Below, one piece after another: positions 7,609 through 10,406 of a stretch of DNA of 10,406 nt. The stretch is from positions 1-10,406 of the forward strand of contig URUW01000049.1 in NCBI GenBank assembly GCA_900551205.1, in the 5' to 3' direction. Origin of the DNA: an uncultured Collinsella sp. (GTDB lineage: Bacteria; Actinomycetota; Coriobacteriia; Coriobacteriales; Coriobacteriaceae). The notes under the pieces are model-generated. The model did no database searches. It was given only the letters and a program-made list of their open reading frames with translations, and was not told the origin of the DNA. Made by a program: the position numbers and the translations under genes. The number at the start of each line of letters is the position of its first letter. Position 1 is the first letter of the stretch.

Positions 7609-8610
7609 ATGGCAGATTGCAAACGATATAAGGTGGCCGCGATCGACCTGGGAACGGTGTCGTCGCGACTGGTGTTGGCCCAGGTCGAGGGCGGGGCGAT
7701 CGTGGAATCGTCCAAGCATACCGAGATTACCGACCTGGGCGAGGGCGTGGACGCGACGGGTCGCTTTTGCGAGGCGGCTGTCGAGCGTGTGCTCGATGCG
7801 TGTCGCATGTTTGTGGATGAGGCACGTGCCTTTGGGGCCGCCTGCGTCTGCACCACCTGCACGAGTGCCGCGCGCGATGCGTCCAATGCCGCGCTGCTGC
7901 TGGACGGTCTGCGCGATCTGGGGCTCGAACCGCAGGTGATTCCGGGCGAGGTCGAGGCGCGCCTGACGTTTTTTGGCGTGGCACACGACTTTGCTGGCGA
8001 GCGCATCATCGTCGCCGATTCGGGCGGTGGCTCCACGGAGCTCGCGACGGGCGTCTATGCGCCTGAGCGCGGGGTCTTTGCGCTGGAGGGAACGCGCTCA
8101 CTGGACATCGGTTGCCGTCGCGTGACGGAGCGGTTTTTCTCGGCGCTGCCGCCCGCGGACGGCGAGCTTGCGGTTGCCGCCGCGTGGGCGGGCGAGCAGT
8201 TCTCCGCCTATTTTAAGGGCCTGCCGAGCAATTATGAGCGTGCAGAGCGCCTGGTCGCGGTGGGCGGTACCGTCACTACGCTCGTGGCGCTGGTCCACGA
8301 ACTGGAGCCGTACGACTCGAGCTTTGTGCACCTGCGCGAGCTTTCGATGGAGCAGATTTCTGCCGCTATCGAGCGCATGTCCACGCTGGACGTGGAGAGC
8401 ATTGCCGCGTTGCCAGGCGTGCAGCCCAAGCGCGCGGGCGTGATTCTGGCCGGCGCCGTGGTGATTCGCGAGCTCATGCGCGCCGGTGGCTACGATGCGC
8501 TCACCGTAAGCGAGAACAGCCTCCTCGCCGGCATGGCCGCCGCCATCAACGAGGTTCTCGACGGCGCGACTCCCACCATCGCCTGGACCCCGAGCCTGAG
8601 CGCCCTTTAA
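7609..8610 (+). CDS. Ppx/GppA-family phosphatase (exopolyphosphatase-like)
   Basis: This 333-residue protein belongs to the Ppx/GppA branch of the ASKHA ATPase fold, enzymes that remove terminal phosphates from polyphosphate or convert pppGpp to ppGpp. Motifs are the first phosphate loop AIDLGTVSSRL (from residue 11), CTSAARDASN, PGEVEARLTFFG, the second phosphate loop DSGGGSTEL, SLDIGCRRVTER and the adenosine-side loop AVGGTVTTL. The length equals the short, two-domain actinobacterial form; the C-terminal domains of E. coli Ppx are absent. The usual Asn in GTNS is Val here. The ATG at 7609 has GGAGGGG at 7594-7600; the in-frame start at 7387 lies inside the FtsB-like gene. It is probably co-transcribed with that gene. 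Whether polyphosphate or pppGpp is the substrate cannot be read from the sequence. Confidence 0.92.
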   Translation: MADCKRYKVAAIDLGTVSSRLVLAQVEGGAIVESSKHTEITDLGEGVDATGRFCEAAVERVLDACRMFVDEARAFGAACVCTTCTSAARDASNAALLLDGLRDLGLEPQVIPGEVEARLTFFGVAHDFAGERIIVADSGGGSTELATGVYAPERGVFALEGTRSLDIGCRRVTERFFSALPPADGELAVAAAWAGEQFSAYFKGLPSNYERAERLVAVGGTVTTLVALVHELEPYDSSFVHLRELSMEQISAAIERMSTLDVESIAALPGVQPKRAGVILAGAVVIRELMRAGGYDALTVSENSLLAGMAAAINEVLDGATPTIAWTPSLSAL

Positions 8611-8749
8611 CCATCCCCTCATAAGTTGCGGTGAAATGCGGACTAAAATCGCCCTTTCGGGCCCCAACCAGTCCCTATTCCACCGCAACTCAACAGCCGG
8701 CACCTAGGGACGTTTTGGGGACAGTCCTTGCTGAGCGCCTCCGCAGCCT
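8611..8749. other. Convergent intergenic region between the ppx-like gene and the ATPase
   Basis: This 139-base gap separates two genes that point at each other. It starts 11 bases before repeat copy A. After the repeat comes a short stretch (about 8701-8730) with two GGGAC words and a GTCC that can pair over a few bases, reminiscent of REP-type sequence but too weak to call. No separate T-tailed terminator is visible; the hairpin repeat may serve that role for either gene. Confidence 0.5.
8622..8691. repeat. Nested-hairpin repeat, copy A
   Basis: The outer arms AGTTGCGGTGAAAT (8624-8637) and ATTCCACCGCAACT (8677-8690) pair at 13 of 14 positions. Inside them GGACT (8640-8644) pairs with AGTCC (8670-8674). 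At the tip GCCC (8651-8654) pairs with GGGC (8659-8662) around TTTC. Copy B at 10191-10261 has the same outer arms and the same single mismatch, but different inner stems that still pair. The mismatch is A·C on the plus strand and G·U on the minus strand, which favours a minus-strand RNA if the element acts as RNA. Confidence 0.85.
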
Positions 8750-10051
8750 TTATGCCAGTTTGTCGATTTGCCCAATTTCCCAAAGCGGAATATTGACGAG
8801 CGTGTCCTCGTCTCTATATGCCGCCAGAGAGCTCCTCACGCAACGCTCGAGTTTGAATTTTTCGCAGGCTATTTTCAGACTCTTCGCTTTAAGGTTCTCT
8901 GCCGCCTTGACCTCAATCGGAAGCACGGTTCCCGCATGGTCGATGGCAAAGTCGGTTTCGGCATTGCCAGAGGTAGAGGACCAATACACGGGAGTTTTGT
9001 CTTGGAGCAAAAGCTCCTGCGCGACGTATTGTTCGGTCAGCGAACCTTTGAACTCGGTAAAAACAGCGGATCCGTTAAGAACGATGGCCGGAGAGAGACC
9101 GGAGAGCGCTCCGAGGATGCCGGTGTCGATGCAGAACAGTTTGAAGCCCGAGAGGTCTTCGTAGCTCGAGAGCGGTGCCTTTAGAGCGGAAACACGTGGC
9201 GCCTTATGAACGATTCCGTAGTCCGTGAGCCACTGGAGGCTTTCCTCAAAATCGCGTGCGCGCGCTCCAGGGCGAAGGGCGCCATAGACAAACTTCTTGT
9301 TCTCCTTGGCAAGCTGGCCGGGAAGGGATTTCCAAACCAACCTCATGCGCTCGACGATGCGGGCGGGTGCATGTTTGCCAAAATCGGATTCGTAAGCCTC
9401 GATGATTTGCTGCTGAAGCCTTCGGGCTTCAATGAAGTCGCGTGTCTCGGCGAAAGCGGAGACAACTTCGGGCATACCACCGACAACAAGGTATTCCTTG
9501 AGCAAGTGCACGAGCTTTTCGGTGACGTTTGCTAGAAGGTTCATGTCTGCGGCAAGGATGGCGTCGGCGAGCGGGTTGCCGTCGACGGCGCGAACGAACT
9601 CGGCAAACCCCATGGGACGCATGGTGAGCTGGTCGATTTTGCCGACGGGAAATGACTCGTTTTCGCGTCGGAGCGCGAGGCCCATATAGGAACCGGCTGC
9701 TACGATGTGGTATTCGGGTGCAAGCTCGTTGAAGTACTTGAGCGAGGTGATCCCGCGTGGCGCCTCTTGGATCTCGTCGAAGATGATGAGCGTGTCTGTC
9801 GGCGTTACGGTTTGGCCACGTAGGAGCTCTATCTGGGAGATGATGCGCTTGGGGTCGAGGTCCCCATCGAACAGCGAGCGTGTGCTCGGCTCGAGCATAA
9901 AGTCAAAACGAATGACGCTTCGATACTGCTGGCTTGCGAATTCGTTAAGAAGCCAAGTCTTTCCTGTCTGGCGGGCTCCCTTAAGCAAGAGAGGTTTGCG
10001 ATTCGCCCTTGATTTCCAAGCGATAAGTTCACTCATAAGCTGTCGTTGCAT
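8750..10051 (-). CDS. AAA_14/DUF4143 ATPase (P-loop with C-terminal nuclease-like fold)
   Basis: This 433-residue protein is a typical AAA_14-DUF4143 ATPase, a family common in multiple copies in gut bacteria and archaea with no settled function. Walker A is GARQTGKT (25-32) and Walker B is LIIFDE (D92, E93). The C-terminal part carries the pattern E365-T-D367 ... E380-V-K382 (sequence LPIEVKA), as in PD-(D/E)xK nuclease folds. I chose ATG 10051 because GGGAGG ends four bases before it (10056-10061); the TTG at 10063 overlaps that site. The gene is plainly less GC-rich, with more A/T at third positions, than eno or ppx. It runs against its neighbours and lies between two copies of a hairpin repeat, which together suggest acquisition by transfer. 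No partner gene is visible. Confidence 0.92.
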   Translation of the reverse strand: MQRQLMSELIAWKSRANRKPLLLKGARQTGKTWLLNEFASQQYRSVIRFDFMLEPSTRSLFDGDLDPKRIISQIELLRGQTVTPTDTLIIFDEIQEAPRGITSLKYFNELAPEYHIVAAGSYMGLALRRENESFPVGKIDQLTMRPMGFAEFVRAVDGNPLADAILAADMNLLANVTEKLVHLLKEYLVVGGMPEVVSAFAETRDFIEARRLQQQIIEAYESDFGKHAPARIVERMRLVWKSLPGQLAKENKKFVYGALRPGARARDFEESLQWLTDYGIVHKAPRVSALKAPLSSYEDLSGFKLFCIDTGILGALSGLSPAIVLNGSAVFTEFKGSLTEQYVAQELLLQDKTPVYWSSTSGNAETDFAIDHAGTVLPIEVKAAENLKAKSLKIACEKFKLERCVRSSLAAYRDEDTLVNIPLWEIGQIDKLA

Positions 10052-10074
10052 ATTGCCTCCCAACCCTCTCGGCT

Positions 10075-10103
10075 AGTATAAGACCATTTGGGCGTTTCCA
10101 TCG
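10075..10103 (-). promoter_or_regulatory. Likely promoter of the DUF4143 ATPase
   Basis: On the minus strand TATACT (10080-10075) is a good -10 with its start of transcription about 15-20 bases before the ATG at 10051. The -35 position (about 10098-10103) reads CGATGG, a poor match. It falls inside the first palindrome of the 33-bp tandem repeat, so a factor bound there could activate or repress this promoter. Confidence 0.55.
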
Positions 10104-10180
10104 GAAAATGTGCGAGACAACCACGTTTTTCCATCGGAAAATGTGCGAGACAACCACGTTTTTCCATCGAAAAATGTGGG
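10095..10180. repeat. 33-bp tandem repeat, about 2.5 copies, each with a TTTCC-atc-GGAAA palindrome
   Basis: Units 10098-10130 and 10131-10163 are identical over 33 bases; a third, partial unit (10164-10180) has changes. The palindrome TTTCC-atc-GGAAA starts at 10095, 10128 and 10161; the last has one altered base in its right arm. The 33-base period is close to three helical turns, placing the sites on about the same face of the DNA. The array lies just upstream of the ATPase -10, suggesting operator-like sites. Confidence 0.88.
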
Positions 10181-10190
10181 AGTGCCAATC

Positions 10191-10261
10191 TAAGTTGCGG
10201 TGAAAAAGTTCTTAAATGAGCTGGTAACCAGTCAAAACAGGAACTATTCCACCGCAACTTA
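10191..10261. repeat. Nested-hairpin repeat, copy B
   Basis: Outer arms TAAGTTGCGGTGAAA (10191-10205) and TTCCACCGCAACTTA (10247-10261) pair at 14 of 15 positions, with the same mismatch as copy A. The inner stem is AGTTC (10207-10211) with GAACT (10241-10245). The tip is CTGGT (10221-10225) with ACCAG (10227-10231), which needs partial opening because only one base separates the arms. It lies 10 bases beyond the tandem repeat, upstream of the ATPase. Confidence 0.85.
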
Positions 10262-10286
10262 TCATCCGTGTCGGCATCCACAAGAA

Positions 10287-10319
10287 ACGAGCCCGCGTCT
10301 CCGGGGGACACGGGCTCGT
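10287..10319 (-). terminator. Strong GC hairpin, possible terminator of a leftward gene
   Basis: ACGAGCCCG (10287-10295) and CGGGCTCGT (10311-10319) pair perfectly, and the interior (GTCT... with ...GGAC) extends the stem. On the minus strand the hairpin is followed by TTCTTGT, a weak T-rich tail; the plus strand has no T-run. No minus-strand frame has a stop between the right edge and the hairpin, so a terminated gene is not demonstrated. Confidence 0.45.
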
Positions 10320-10350
10320 AAACAATGCGTGGTAGGGGCGGTGGGACGTC

Positions 10351-10375
10351 TGCGAATTTGCGCAGCAAATACGCA
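10351..10375. repeat. Imperfect 11-bp palindrome near the right edge
   Basis: TGCGAATTTGC (10351-10361) and GCAAATACGCA (10365-10375) are reverse complements at 10 of 11 positions around the spacer GCA. It could be a protein-binding site or a small hairpin. Context beyond the window is needed to judge it. Confidence 0.45.
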
Positions 10376-10406
10376 CCGGCCTCGGTCGCCTGCCGGCGCC
10401 CTCGCC

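Larger units (their letters stand above)
10064..10406. other. Right-end region with repeats and hairpins, no assignable gene
   Basis: These 343 bases contain the ATPase promoter, the 33-bp repeats, repeat copy B and two further hairpins. One minus-strand frame stays open from the right edge down to about 10033, but it reads straight through the tandem repeat (giving 11-residue repeats) and repeat B and shows no recognisable domain, so I do not call it a gene. A gene may begin or end beyond the right edge. Confidence 0.5.

Noticed and set aside
8701..8730. A REP-type element with GGGAC/GTCC words
   Set aside because: The pairing is only four to five bases and the sequence occurs once in the window, so it cannot be supported.
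10095..10180. A CRISPR array
   Set aside because: The 33-bp units are contiguous with no variable spacers, number only 2.5, and no cas gene is visible.
10033..10368. A minus-strand open frame that includes 11-residue repeats
   Set aside because: The repeats come from the 33-bp DNA tandem repeat, the frame runs through a hairpin repeat and over the start of the ATPase gene, and there is no ribosome site or domain.

Overview
The window looks like chromosomal DNA of a high-GC actinobacterium. The codon use, the gene order mazG–eno–ftsB-like–ppx, and the combination of a fused CydDC-like transporter, a LarC-type nickel protein and a DUF4143 ATPase suggest the Coriobacteriia, most likely Collinsella or a close relative. 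That placement is an inference; no rRNA or other taxonomic marker is present.

Layout. (1) 1-2810, minus strand: most of a very large fused ABC transporter (TMD-NBD-TMD, with the final NBD off the left edge), CydD-like in its first half and CydC-like in its second. (2) 2811-3194: a divergent intergenic region with a 70-bp imperfect inverted repeat and no convincing gene. (3) 3195-5147, plus strand: a stand-alone LarC C-terminal domain protein, a YfcE-type metallophosphodiesterase and MazG, closely spaced and probably co-transcribed, closed by a clear intrinsic terminator at 5152-5198. (4) 5337-6626: enolase, with its own likely promoter and a very strong terminator at 6699-6730. (5) 6822-8610: an FtsB/DivIC-type division protein and a Ppx/GppA phosphatase, 28 bp apart, probably an operon. 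(6) 8611-10406: an accessory-looking segment with a convergent, visibly less GC-rich AAA_14/DUF4143 ATPase gene. It is bracketed by two copies of a ~70-bp nested-hairpin repeat, and 2.5 copies of a 33-bp palindrome-containing tandem repeat lie just upstream of its promoter. The last ~340 bases hold repeats and hairpins but no gene I can assign.

How the genes work together. Regions 3-5 are housekeeping: nucleotide sanitation (MazG), a general phosphodiesterase (YfcE), glycolysis (enolase), divisome assembly (FtsB-like) and polyphosphate/(p)ppGpp metabolism (Ppx/GppA). The same core order occurs in other actinobacteria, including Mycobacterium tuberculosis (mazG, lpqU, eno, an FtsB-like gene, a DUF501 gene, ppx), but here lpqU and the DUF501 gene are absent. 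The CydDC-like transporter would serve cytochrome bd maturation or thiol/haem export.

The least explained features are the two hairpin repeats with conserved outer stems and compensated inner stems, the phased palindromes in front of the ATPase, and the LarC2 domain without LarC1.
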